Below, in pieces: positions 7,929 through 18,200 of a stretch of DNA of 64,000 bases. A program made the position numbers and the translations under genes. A model generated the notes under the pieces. That model had not been told where the DNA came from and did not search any database. It worked only from the letters and a program-made list of their open reading frames with translations. Source of the stretch: PALSA-1296 sp037143335 (GTDB lineage Bacteria; Bacteroidota; Ignavibacteria; Palsa-1295); NCBI GenBank assembly GCA_037143335.1, contig JBAWZA010000012.1, positions 28,077 through 92,076 of the forward strand, given 5' to 3'. Position 1 is the stretch's first letter; each line of letters begins with the position of its first letter.

Positions 7929-9895
7929 GTTGTCTGGTTCGTACCGTTTGTGTCTTGCTTGAATGTCAAGTACGTATGATCGGATAGTCCTCGCTCATAC
8001 TCAGCAAGCAATCGCATTCCTTCATTGGGTTTTATTCTGTCTGATTTGATCGCCTCGCTAATCTGCTCTTTTAAATTTCGGACAAGTTCTTTTGGATGGT
8101 ACTGAGTATATTCTAATACTTGCGCAATAGAATTGCCCTCGATTGTTTCTTCAATGTAAAAGCCAGACTCTTCGTCAGGGTCAAGAAAAATATGCGCTTC
8201 GTTCACTCTGCCGAATAAATTATGCAGATCACCCATGATATCTTGATACGCTCCAGTCATAAATATGCCGATATAATATGGCTCACCATTTTTGAGTGGA
8301 TGAATAGGCAAGGTCTTACGGACATCTCTGATATCAGCAAAGCGACTGATCTTTCCGTCCGAGTCACAAGTAATATCTACGAGCGTTCCGTGGACAGTAG
8401 GAGGTTCATTCAATCGGTGAATCGGTAGAATTGGGAATATCTGTCCGAGTGCCCAGTGATCGAGTAAGCTCTGGAACACTGAAAAATTGCACAAGTACTG
8501 ATCAGCAAGATGAGGCGCAAGCTCAGCGATTTCTTCGGGGATTACATCATCATTGTCTGGATCATCGGCGCTGAGTTTGTAGTAATCCGAAATCTCTTCG
8601 ATAATATGCCAATAGTATGTCTCGATTTTTGCTTTTGTGAGGAGGTCAAGAATGCCAAGCTCGAAAGCGTTTTGCGACTCCTCCTTGATTTGCAAAGCAT
8701 CATGAAGTGCAACACGTGGGTTAAGCAGCATATTTTCCTTTACTTCAACCAATTGCTTCACCCACTTATGGTCTTGCGGAGAAACCGTAAGGTCGTAGGC
8801 AGATTTTGTCTTCTCAATAGCGCCGAAAACTTGAACAACAAGAACGGAATGGTGGGCGACGATCGCTCTGCCGGATTCAGATACAATGTTTGGATGCGCC
8901 ACGCCTTCTTCGTCGCAGATATCCATGATGTTGTATACGCAGTCTGCGCAATACTCCTCGAGTGTATAATTCGTAGATGAGTGAAAGAGCGAACGACTAC
9001 CATCATAGTCAACACCTAAGCCTCCACCAACGTCAATGAAATTTAAATCGGTAAATCCTAATTTCTTTAATTTTGCAAAATACCGCGTTGCTTCTCTGGT
9101 AGCTTTCTTAATTGATTGAATGTCGGGAATTTGCGAACCGATGTGAAAGTGAACCATCTTCAGAGTGCTCATCGCATTTTCTGAACGGAAGTATTCAACA
9201 GCCTCCATCAAATCCATCGTCGAGAGACCGAACTTTGCAGACTCTCCGCCAGATGTTGCCCAAATTCCGCTTGACTTTGCAGCGAGGCGAACACGAATCC
9301 CGATCCACGGCTCGACACCAATTTCCCTAGCATTTTGAAGGATAGATTTTATCTCCTCAAGCTTCTCGGCAATCATAATAACCTTTTTCCCCAAACGGAT
9401 TCCGTTAAGAGCAGTCCGGATAAAATCGTTATCTTTATATCCGTTGCAGATAATAAGTGCGTCAGGATTTTTGTGTGTTGCTAACGCCGCGAATAACTCT
9501 GGCTTGGAGCCGGCTTCAAGTCCATAATTAAATGGTCGCCCTGCATCTTCGATTTCGTCAATTACCTCGCGGAGCTGATTTACTTTAATCGGAAAGACTC
9601 CGCAGTACTTACCGTTATATTTCATTTCCGCGATGGAGTCGTTGAACGAACGGTTCAGCCACTCGACTCTGTCGCGGAGTAAATCTTGGAAACGAAGTAC
9701 AATCGGAAAACGAAGTCCCCGCTCTGGTGCTTCGGCTAAAACCTTCATGATATCAATACTTGCACCCTTTTGTCGAAGTGGCGAGACCGTGACGTTGCCA
9801 ATTTCATTTACAGAAAAATACCCAAGCCCCCAGCGATCAATGCTGTAGGTGGAAATGGCATCCTCTATAGTCCAATCCTGTGTTTCTGTGGTCAT
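7925..9895 (-). CDS. speA: Biosynthetic arginine decarboxylase (SpeA)
   Basis: This PLP enzyme converts arginine to agmatine, the first step of the agmatine route to polyamines. From ATG 9895 it is 657 aa, the normal SpeA length; the nine codons upstream in the open frame are unlikely to be translated. The PLP lysine is probably K104 in FPIKVNQ. HIGSQ and GGGLGVDYDGS are typical of the alanine-racemase-like barrel of fold III decarboxylases. ESGRAIVAHHS and the C-terminal GAYQDIMGDLHNLFG are characteristic of SpeA. No agmatinase or agmatine deiminase is in the window. It converges with the BadF kinase gene and shares 4 nt with it. Confidence 0.96.
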   Translation of the reverse strand: MTTETQDWTIEDAISTYSIDRWGLGYFSVNEIGNVTVSPLRQKGASIDIMKVLAEAPERGLRFPIVLRFQDLLRDRVEWLNRSFNDSIAEMKYNGKYCGVFPIKVNQLREVIDEIEDAGRPFNYGLEAGSKPELFAALATHKNPDALIICNGYKDNDFIRTALNGIRLGKKVIMIAEKLEEIKSILQNAREIGVEPWIGIRVRLAAKSSGIWATSGGESAKFGLSTMDLMEAVEYFRSENAMSTLKMVHFHIGSQIPDIQSIKKATREATRYFAKLKKLGFTDLNFIDVGGGLGVDYDGSRSLFHSSTNYTLEEYCADCVYNIMDICDEEGVAHPNIVSESGRAIVAHHSVLVVQVFGAIEKTKSAYDLTVSPQDHKWVKQLVEVKENMLLNPRVALHDALQIKEESQNAFELGILDLLTKAKIETYYWHIIEEISDYYKLSADDPDNDDVIPEEIAELAPHLADQYLCNFSVFQSLLDHWALGQIFPILPIHRLNEPPTVHGTLVDITCDSDGKISRFADIRDVRKTLPIHPLKNGEPYYIGIFMTGAYQDIMGDLHNLFGRVNEAHIFLDPDEESGFYIEETIEGNSIAQVLEYTQYHPKELVRNLKEQISEAIKSDRIKPNEGMRLLAEYERGLSDHTYLTFKQDTNGTNQTT

Positions 9896-10020
9896 GCTTT
9901 TTAAGTGGGTCGCGGAAAACAAATGAACGTGCTAACTTTTACGAGAGGAAACGGTAACACATTTGAGTTGGGAAAAACTTCTCTCAGGCAGTGAAGAAAG
10001 AAAAATTAGTAAAATCGGCG

Positions 10021-10884
10021 TTAGCTTCTGCTCATGCGCTCGAGACGCATAGACTTCGTAGCATACTTCTTGTTAAATGGGGCAATAAAATATGCTTTGA
10101 TGATGTAACCCCAAAAACTTCTTTCATTTAGAACTGGGTTGATGTTTGCTTCGATCTTTCTGTGTGCCTTCGGTGTCTCGCTCCAATGAATGCCAGCGCG
10201 CTCATGGTGAGCAGTATGAAATCCGTTATTGAATAGCATTGCATTCAACACTGGTCCCGTGATATTTCTGGAATGATCTATCGGCGATTCTTCATCAGCG
10301 TGAACATGCTGCACGTAGTTAAAGACAAGCACACTGAAAAGAGAAACTTGATGTGGTATAGCAATAAAAATCAACGCCTTCTTCCAGTCCATATAGAATG
10401 TGACGGCATAGAACACTCCGAGTGCGACATACTGTAGGACAGCAAGGAAAAATTCTTTTCGATCGGTTTGCCAAAGCATCTTGATGTAATCAAAGATTGG
10501 TTTCTGCTGGTGGAAACTCGAAATGGAGGGATAACTAGTTAGTGAGAAGAGATGGTTCTTTTCGGTAATCCGATACGTGATGGTGTAATCACCTTCCTTG
10601 TTGTTAAAAAAATGGTGGTTCTTATTATGCGTTGGAATCCATCCGAAAGCGGGAAAGCCGTAGAACAATGTCAGCCAATAATCAGTCAGTACATTCAGTG
10701 GCTTTGATCTCCACATCGGAAGGTGGTTGTGATTATGTGCTATCACAGCTACGGAAACGGCAAAGAACAAACTCGCGACGTAGAGGAAGATGTTAAAGCC
10801 CACGACGTTCCACTCCAGAACCAGGATGGCAGTGGTAACGACCATGTAGATAAGAGTCCGAATATCGGCTTTGTAACGCAGCAT
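10021..10884 (-). CDS. Membrane fatty acid desaturase-family protein
   Basis: A 287-aa integral membrane protein with the histidine boxes of the di-iron desaturase/hydroxylase family: HNHNH at 50-54, HNKNHH at 86-91, HVH at 193-195 and HTAHH at 223-227. Hydrophobic stretches lie at about 8-50, 68-82 and 145-190. These features predict an O2-dependent enzyme acting on acyl lipids, but substrate and regiochemistry cannot be read. The open frame extends to a TTG at 10914; ATG 10884 (MLRYKAD) is preferred. The gene is isolated, with the speA start 125 nt further along and tRNA-Leu upstream on the other strand. Confidence 0.85.
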   Translation of the reverse strand: MLRYKADIRTLIYMVVTTAILVLEWNVVGFNIFLYVASLFFAVSVAVIAHNHNHLPMWRSKPLNVLTDYWLTLFYGFPAFGWIPTHNKNHHFFNNKEGDYTITYRITEKNHLFSLTSYPSISSFHQQKPIFDYIKMLWQTDRKEFFLAVLQYVALGVFYAVTFYMDWKKALIFIAIPHQVSLFSVLVFNYVQHVHADEESPIDHSRNITGPVLNAMLFNNGFHTAHHERAGIHWSETPKAHRKIEANINPVLNERSFWGYIIKAYFIAPFNKKYATKSMRLERMSRS

Positions 10885-11123
10885 AAATAAAATGCAATTC
10901 AAGGTGAATAACAATACCCAAGCATTACGGGCTCGAGTGGATCAAGTCGGAATGCGGTTCGAAATCTCTAAACACTCAAACATCCAAATTCAATTCATCT
11001 CAGACCGTTAGAAATTCATACCACTTCACTGAGAATGGCGCTATGCCTTTGACAACTTCAAAATGCATCTCGGACGGAATCCTAACCATAGCGGTGCTGT
11101 TTTACGCCGCACTCATGAAAATT

Positions 11124-11206
11124 GCCCGAGTGGTGAAATGGCAGACACGCTGTCTTCAGGTGGCAGTAATCGAAAGGTTGTGCGAGTTCAAGTCTCGCCT
11201 CGGGCA
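11124..11206 (+). tRNA. tRNA-Leu (CAG anticodon)
   Basis: An 83-nt class II tRNA. Acceptor strands GCCCGAG and CTCGGGC pair perfectly. Anticodon stem CTGTC/GGCAG encloses loop TTCAGGT, giving anticodon CAG. A long variable arm TAATCGAAAGGTTG follows, and the T arm reads GTTCAAGTC. The discriminator is A and CCA is not encoded. Confidence 0.95.
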
Positions 11207-11232
11207 CAACAAATGGATTGTTCAATCAGATA

Positions 11233-12633
11233 ATGGGTTCACAGAGAAATCAGGCATCGTTTCGTACAGCATGGATTTCGATTCTTGTGACCTTGCTATT
11301 GATAGGAGCCAAGATTATAGGCGGTATGCTCTCAGGCTCGCTTGCTCTTATTTCACTCGCTGCTGAATCGGCGATTGATCTCATCGGCGTGATTCTCACA
11401 CTGATCGCCGTGACGATTACCGCCAAACCCGCAGACGACGATCATCCCTACGGACACGGTAAGTTCGATAATCTTTCAGCACTTTTCCAGAGCTTGCTCC
11501 TCTTAGGCATTGGAGGATGGATTCTGATTACCGCGGTGGATAGACTCTTGCATCCCACAGCCGTAAAATTATCCGTTGATCTCGTCACGTTTGCCATTTT
11601 AGGTGGTTCATTCTTTCTTGATCTTTGGCGTTCTCAAAAACTGGAAGAAGTAGGGAAGCAAGAAAATTTGCAATCATTGCAAACCGATGCACTCCACTTT
11701 TTTGCTGATAGTCTCTCGGTGGCAGTCGTATTCGTAGGTCTGATATTTTCAAAGTACTTGGGGCTTGATGGTGCAGACTCCTATGCCGCAATTTTGGTGG
11801 CAGGGTTTGTCGGTGTTCTGAGTATCCGACAAGGAAAGGCGGCACTTGACGGACTTACTGATAGATTTTCCAAAGACTCGGACGTTTCCGAGATTGCCTC
11901 TACCATCAAAGAAACCAAAGGGGTACACCAACTCGAAAAATTACGAATGCGTCACTCGGGTCCGGATTTATTTATTGATGCCTCTATTTCCTTCAATCGT
12001 GTGCTACCCTTTGCATCGGTTGAACATATCATTGCTGAGATTCGGGAAGCGATTATCGAAAAATATCCAAGTGCAGAAGTGAACCTTCATCCACGAGCAG
12101 TGAAGATGGAGCATGAGTCAACATTTGAAACGTTGAAACTCATCACCTCGGAGTTAGGAGTTCTTCCACATAATATCGAGCTGAGTAGAAATGATGCGGA
12201 CGAGATCACGGTTGATCTGCATCTTGAGTTTGCACCGAACAGTAGTTTTCTTGAGGCACATGAACTCAGTGAAGAGATCGAAGCGCATATAAAGCATCAG
12301 ATTCCTTCCATCTCGAAAATCGTCTTACACCTCGAAGAAGAACGACCCGATTATCAACTCACCCATGTGCACGATATAACATCACAGAATCAGAACTTCA
12401 TCAATTCTGTAATTGCACTGGCGAAAAATCAGAGATCAGATGTGATGGATGTCAGAGAAATTATTCTGGTGGAGGCAGAGCCGTATAAAGAAAAGAAACT
12501 TGCCTTCACGATTGGTTTGGATAAGACTCACACGCTGTCGGAAGCCCATGCGATTGTTACGGAGATCGAACAAAAGATTCGTAAGCAATTTCCTGAACTC
12601 TCGAGAATCGTGATTCATTCAGAACCGGAATAG
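11233..12633 (+). CDS. Cation diffusion facilitator with enlarged C-terminal region
   Basis: The first ~210 of 466 aa are a classical CDF (cation efflux) membrane domain of about six helices. Its metal-site region is AAESAIDL in TM2, the loop motif is HPYGHGKFDN (71-80), and the TM5 motif is TDALHFFADSL (151-161). Such proteins exchange Zn2+, Fe2+ or Mn2+ for protons. Normal members are ~300 aa. Here the cytoplasmic dimerisation domain (~215-300) is followed by two further segments of similar pattern, at ~300-385 and ~386-466. ATG 11233 is chosen because the frame's first TTG lies only 12 nt after the tRNA-Leu. The metal is not predictable. Confidence 0.92.
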   Translation: MGSQRNQASFRTAWISILVTLLLIGAKIIGGMLSGSLALISLAAESAIDLIGVILTLIAVTITAKPADDDHPYGHGKFDNLSALFQSLLLLGIGGWILITAVDRLLHPTAVKLSVDLVTFAILGGSFFLDLWRSQKLEEVGKQENLQSLQTDALHFFADSLSVAVVFVGLIFSKYLGLDGADSYAAILVAGFVGVLSIRQGKAALDGLTDRFSKDSDVSEIASTIKETKGVHQLEKLRMRHSGPDLFIDASISFNRVLPFASVEHIIAEIREAIIEKYPSAEVNLHPRAVKMEHESTFETLKLITSELGVLPHNIELSRNDADEITVDLHLEFAPNSSFLEAHELSEEIEAHIKHQIPSISKIVLHLEEERPDYQLTHVHDITSQNQNFINSVIALAKNQRSDVMDVREIILVEAEPYKEKKLAFTIGLDKTHTLSEAHAIVTEIEQKIRKQFPELSRIVIHSEPE

Positions 12634-12720
12634 CATTCAGCACTGACCAGATTCTCCGAAAAGTACGAATCGGATTGCACCGTGCTACTGTTTCGTATTT
12701 TTGTATTCTAAGCTAATTTT

Positions 12721-14478
12721 ATGACTCATACATTTGACGTTATTATCGTTGGAGCCGGTGGCGCAGGTTTGCGCGCGGCAGTAGAAATTCCATCAAATTA
12801 TACGTGTGCTGTTCTCACAAAGGTGCACCCACTCCGCTCGCATACAGGTGCTGCGCAAGGCGGTGTATGTGCCGCTTTAGGCAACCTTGAGGAGGATAAT
12901 CCGGAATGGCATGCGTTTGATACGGTCAAAGGATCTGATTACCTTGGCGACCAGGATGCCATCGAAGTTATGTGCAACGACGCGCCACGCGCAATCGTCG
13001 AGCTGGAGCACATGGGTATGCCATTTTCTCGGACAGATGAAGGTAAGATTGCCCAGCGTCCGTTTGGTGGCCACACAAAACCAATTGATCGGAATGATCC
13101 TGATTCAAAGCGGATTCCAGTCAAGCGTGCCTGCTATTCCGCTGATAGAACAGGCCATGTGATGCTCCACACACTTTACGAGAACTGCGTAAAGAATAAA
13201 GTTAATTTCTTCAGCGAGTATTTTGTAACGGAGCTTATCTACGAAGAGGGCATTTGCCGCGGAGTTGTCGCTATTGATATCTTGAGCGGTGAAGTAAATA
13301 TTTTCCGTGCGAAGGCAGTCATGTTTGCTACTGGTGGCGATGGCAGAATTTGGCGTATCACATCGAACGCTCACGTCGGCACTGGTGATGGATTTATTCT
13401 TTCTTATAATAAAGGATTGCCACTTGAGGATATGGAGTTCATGCAATTCCACCCGACTGGACTCTGGAAATTAGGAATTTTGGTAAGCGAAGCAGCTCGT
13501 GGCGAAGGTGGAATCCTTCGCAACAAAGATGGAGAGCGCTTCATGGAGCGTTACGCTCCTACGGTGAAAGATCTTGCTCCGCGTGATATGGTTAGTCGTG
13601 CGATCTTGACCGAAATACGTGAAGGGCGCGGCATCAAAGGCTCAGATGGTACTTTCTACGTTGATCTTGATTTAACTCACCTTGATCCGAAGATCATCAA
13701 CGAGAAACTTCCTGAAATTACGGGATTTGCCAGAACATATCTTGGTGTCGAACCTACGAAGGAAGGCGTTCCTATCCAACCGACAGCACATTACGCCATG
13801 GGTGGAATTCCAACCGACATCGAAGGACGCGTTTTGAAGAACGCACAAGGCGAAAAAACGGTCGGATTTTATGCCGCCGGCGAGTGCGCTTGTGTGAGTG
13901 TTCATGGCGCAAATAGACTCGGCACGAACTCGCTCCTTGATCTTATCGTATTCGGAAGACGTGGTGGCAAAGCCATCGTTGAATTCTTGAAAACTGCTCA
14001 GCTCGCTCCGCTGCCCTCTGACGCAGGCGAGTGGACAACGCAGACTATTGCGGAATTGAAAGCAAGACCAAAAGGCGAAAATTGTTCCATTATCAGAACC
14101 GAAATGCAGAACATGATGATGGAAGATGTTGGCATTTTCAGAAATGAAGAGGGAATGCAACGTGCGATTGGTAAGCTTGCAGAATTAAAAGAGAGATTCA
14201 AATCCGTATCAGTGGACGATAAGGGTTCGCAATTTAATACCGACGTTCTCGAAGTAATTGAGCTTGGAAATCTGTTAGATACGGCAGAGATTGTCGCAAT
14301 ATCGGGTATCAATCGTAAGGAATCACGTGGCGCTCATGCTCGCGAGGATTTCACAAATCGGGATGATGTGAATTTCTTGAAGCATACATTCGCCACCAAA
14401 GGTGTGGATGGTAAGGTAGTCTTAGATTATAAACCCGCAACGATTACGAAGTACCAGCCAAAGACACGCGTCTATTAG
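12721..14478 (+). CDS. sdhA: Succinate dehydrogenase flavoprotein subunit
   Basis: The FAD-containing catalytic subunit of complex II, 585 aa. It has the dinucleotide-binding GAGGAGL (11-17), SHTGAAQGG, which includes the expected FAD-attachment histidine, then HPTGL, RDMVSRAI with the catalytic arginine region, and a C-terminal HGANRLGTNSLLDL. The ending YQPKTRVY matches SdhA rather than L-aspartate oxidase. No sdhB, sdhC or sdhD flanks it, so the iron-sulfur and membrane subunits must be encoded elsewhere. It has its own 87-nt upstream gap and is followed by an unrelated outer-membrane-like gene. The stop is TAG, which shows that TAG is a normal stop in this genome. Confidence 0.95.
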   Translation: MTHTFDVIIVGAGGAGLRAAVEIPSNYTCAVLTKVHPLRSHTGAAQGGVCAALGNLEEDNPEWHAFDTVKGSDYLGDQDAIEVMCNDAPRAIVELEHMGMPFSRTDEGKIAQRPFGGHTKPIDRNDPDSKRIPVKRACYSADRTGHVMLHTLYENCVKNKVNFFSEYFVTELIYEEGICRGVVAIDILSGEVNIFRAKAVMFATGGDGRIWRITSNAHVGTGDGFILSYNKGLPLEDMEFMQFHPTGLWKLGILVSEAARGEGGILRNKDGERFMERYAPTVKDLAPRDMVSRAILTEIREGRGIKGSDGTFYVDLDLTHLDPKIINEKLPEITGFARTYLGVEPTKEGVPIQPTAHYAMGGIPTDIEGRVLKNAQGEKTVGFYAAGECACVSVHGANRLGTNSLLDLIVFGRRGGKAIVEFLKTAQLAPLPSDAGEWTTQTIAELKARPKGENCSIIRTEMQNMMMEDVGIFRNEEGMQRAIGKLAELKERFKSVSVDDKGSQFNTDVLEVIELGNLLDTAEIVAISGINRKESRGAHAREDFTNRDDVNFLKHTFATKGVDGKVVLDYKPATITKYQPKTRVY

Positions 14479-14520
14479 CGTTGATTTTTCAAGTCACATT
14501 CTTTTCTCAAGACCGCTAAA

Positions 14521-15216
14521 ATGATAAAGTGGAAATGTATTGCACTATTTCTGCTTTTCGTTTCAGTGGAAGATGTTGGCGCTCAACACACCAAACATGA
14601 GATCGGTCTTTCACTTGCTTGCGGAGGGCAAATTCCACTTGTCTCATCAGGGAATAATTCTCCCGAATTTTTTCGAAAACCGCTGATTTGGGAAATTCGC
14701 TACCAAGCATCAACCGACTTTGTCCAGGCAATCTCGATTGTGGCACAACATGTAACCGAGTTGCGAAACCGTAAAGCGTTATGGAATGACGTTCCGAATG
14801 CGCTAAGCGGAGCATACGATGCCGAGATAAATGAACGGCTTTCGATTACAACTCTTGGTATCGAAGGAAATCGGACAATTGTGCGAGCTGGGGATTTTCG
14901 ACTTGGTGTCGGTGTCGGACTTGGTTATGGTTTCGGTGGAGCTACAGCTAATGTTCGGAGACTTCCTGGATCGGACGTTCAAACTGTGACTTCTTGTGAT
15001 ACATGGAATGGATTTTTGATTTCCTCCCTCCTTCGTGCCCGCTATTCACTCTATATTTCTGATGGACTCGACATAGGCTTAACAGGCACTGCAAGAATTT
15101 GGGGCTTTCCTTCTATCTCTCCGCTAACCGACTGTCAATCAAGTTACAATGGACCAACACTCCGAAGTGTGATTGAAGCAGGCTACCTCATAGGCATCTC
15201 AGTCGGATTCAAATAA
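14521..15216 (+). CDS. Exported hypothetical protein, probable outer-membrane beta-barrel
   Basis: I do not recognise a named family. The 231-aa protein begins with a signal peptide of about 22 residues (ALFLLFVSVEDVGAQ). The mature part alternates short amphipathic strands with glycine-rich turns (GVGVGLGYGFGG) and ends GISVGFK with an aromatic residue near the C-terminus, as many 8-stranded barrels do. I infer an outer-membrane location; function unknown. It lies 42 nt after sdhA. Its last 18 nt overlap the 3' end of the convergent helicase-nuclease gene. Confidence 0.65.
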   Translation: MIKWKCIALFLLFVSVEDVGAQHTKHEIGLSLACGGQIPLVSSGNNSPEFFRKPLIWEIRYQASTDFVQAISIVAQHVTELRNRKALWNDVPNALSGAYDAEINERLSITTLGIEGNRTIVRAGDFRLGVGVGLGYGFGGATANVRRLPGSDVQTVTSCDTWNGFLISSLLRARYSLYISDGLDIGLTGTARIWGFPSISPLTDCQSSYNGPTLRSVIEAGYLIGISVGFK

Positions 15217-18200
15217 TGATAAGAGTTTAAGCGAAGGGTCACCCAAACCTGCGTAGCACATCTGCTCTTCTGTCTCGAAATAAGGACATTCGCTACAGTG
15301 CGACAGTTCACGCTTGATCTCGCCGAGCGAACTAGCACCTTTAAGATCGAGAATCTCCGAGACTAATTTCTTCAGTTGTGATTCCATTTCAAGAAAATCT
15401 TTTTTCTCGAAAATAAATTCTATTGATTTCCCTGTATGCGTGTAGAGGATATGCGCCTTGACCGTTGGGCTGTTATGCTGTGCCCCAACAAGGTACGCAT
15501 AAAATTTCATCTGAAATTCATAGCGTTTTTTCTTTCCGATATTCTCAAACCTGTCTGTTTTATAGTCGAGGATATTCCAAATGCCGTCGTCATCTTTGAA
15601 TAGTCTGTCAATTATTCCAGAAAGGATTTGCCCGGATGCTAACTTTGATCGAAGTGGGAATTCTGTTTGTGCGTGAGTCGCTTGTAAAGATTTGATTGCA
15701 ACCGGTGAACGGAGAATAGTTGAAGTATCTTCAAGAATTTTCCTTTTATATTCGACTTCTAGCGATTTAGGAAGATGCATTGCCTGATATGTTTCCGCAA
15801 ATAGCACGTCGAACGCAGATTTATCGAAAATCCCTTCTGAATAAAATTGCGATGCACGCTCCATGAGTTTATGGAGCAATTGTCCGAAAACACTGCCATG
15901 TACATGCTCTGCTTGAACATCTGCTTCGTTGAAATAGGGAAGTCGTGATTCCTCTGGTAACCCTAATTGGTATCGTAAAAAATATTTTGTTGGACACTCC
16001 AAATATGTAAGAATCTGCGACGGACTGTAACGCCCAACGCTTTCAGATGGCGCAATGTCGCGGAGAAGGAATTGTTGCTCTGTATCGCCTTCACTTTCTA
16101 TATCCTTATGTACTTGCAAGGGCAGAGCTTCCAACTCTCGAATCACGGGGATGACTACATCAATGGTTGAACTCACATAACCACCTGCTTCAGAGTACCG
16201 AGTTATCGTTGTGGGATAGATAATCTCATTCGGGACTTCAGCACTGATAGTATTTGTACTCAGTGGGTCAAGAACCCACCCAAGTTTTGATTTTGAATAA
16301 TCTTTAATATTACTCGCCGAAAGAATGAGATGATCGCGAGCGCGTGTCATTGCAACGTAGAAGAGTCGCTTTGCTTCAGCAAGTTCCGTTTGTTTATTCC
16401 GAATCTTTATCAACTCGAATACTGCGTGGTTCGGGTCTTGGTTCGGCAGCTTCAATCCAACGCCAAGTTCTTTATCGAGTATGACTGACACACTGTCAGC
16501 TCTTGGACTGACTTGCTTATTATGAAGATACGGTAAAAATACGATTGGGAATTCAAGCCCTTTCGCGTTATGAATTGTCATCAAATGAACGGAATTCCCA
16601 CTTTGCTTTTGTTCGGCTTGTGCTTCCATATCATCGCGCTCGGAAAGGATGGACATTCGCTCGACAAAATCAAATGTACCCGAATATCCTTCGCTTCCGA
16701 AACCGCGAGCTAACCGAGTAAATTTTTCAATATTCGCAATTTTTTGCTCGCTCCCTGATTGAGCTGAAAGAATCCCCATCATGCCAGAGTCATGAATGAT
16801 TCGTTGTAATAGTTGAGGAGTATTAATTCGACCGACAAGTTGCAGGTCCTCACTCAGTCGTCTATAAGCATGCACAAGCACTCCTGTTTCATCATCGCCG
16901 TAGTTCAGACTCAAACGTTGCCAGAGACTTGTGACTGATCCAGGTTCCGGCGCTAAACGATAGAGATCAAGATCATTCAATGTGAAATATGGTGATCTCA
17001 ACGTAGCTGCGAGAGCCAGATCGTCCTTGGTGTTAATCAGAAATCGGAGATAGTTGAGGAGGTCAAGTATCTCGGGCTGTGAATAAAATCCACGACCACT
17101 ATAAATAATAAAGGGGATATTATTTCTTCTAAGTGCCGACTCAATCTCTGACTGATGTGTGCGTTCACGAAGTAAGATCGCAATATCACGATACTCAACA
17201 CTTCTTGAAACATTTTTTTCAAGCACTTGATACCGTTCGAGCTGAGAACCAATAATCGCGCCAATTTTTCGTGCAATCATTTCCACTTCAAAGCTCAAGT
17301 CAAGTTTGCTACTCTTATTTTCCTCACTTTCACCTGCCGATTCCGAATCAGAAACTTCCGTGGTCGGGATCATTATTTCGACCGAACCTTCAACTGAATC
17401 GGGACGTGCTTCAATGAGTGAAGTGAACTCAATATCACTTTTCGCCCCAGTATTTGTAAATAATTTCTCAGAAACAATATTAATAAAGGAGAGGACTTGC
17501 GGGAGCATTCTAAATGTCTCAGAAAGTGGGATGGGGTTGTGTGCCGGGTCGGTTGCAATAATCTCTTCAACCGTTTTGCGATAAAGCTCAATGTCCGCAT
17601 TTCTAAATGAATAAATTGCTTGCTTCGGATCTCCGACTACGGTGAGTATTGTATTTGTTTTCAAGTCTCCACTTAACGCTTTCGCAATTTCATACTGCGA
17701 AGCATCGGTATCTTGATACTCATCTATGAGAATATGCGAAAAGCGATTGTTCAGCTCCGAACGCACTTCGGGTATTTTGACCAAAGCTAATGTGCGCTCG
17801 ATCACATCATCGTGGTCGAGTACAGAGTAGTTATTTTTTTGGGCGGTATATTCGTCAAGCGCTGTTTCGTGAATTCTGAGAAGTTGTCGGGTATATGCTA
17901 AGTATATTTTTGGGTCAGGTCTATCGTCCGAGGTTACAACGTATAAAATATTCTCGAGTTGCTTATACTTAGAGAGAAATGATTGTACTTGATTTTGGTG
18001 TGCCACATTCACCTCATCATCTTTGAATAGATTACGTCTCAGCTCACTTTTTTGAGTAAAAAACGTTTCCTTCAGTGCCTTATAGGCTTTGATAAGTTCT
18101 AGTGGTGTGTTTGAAGAATTGAAAGAAAGTATTGCTTCCTCCGCTTTAGTTTTATTGTTTGCGTTTGCTGTAGTGTGGGTTAATAAGTCTCTAAAAAATA

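Noticed and set aside
11043..11366. Open frame spanning tRNA-Leu
   Set aside because: It reads through the tRNA and into the CDF gene in the wrong frame; no domain is visible.
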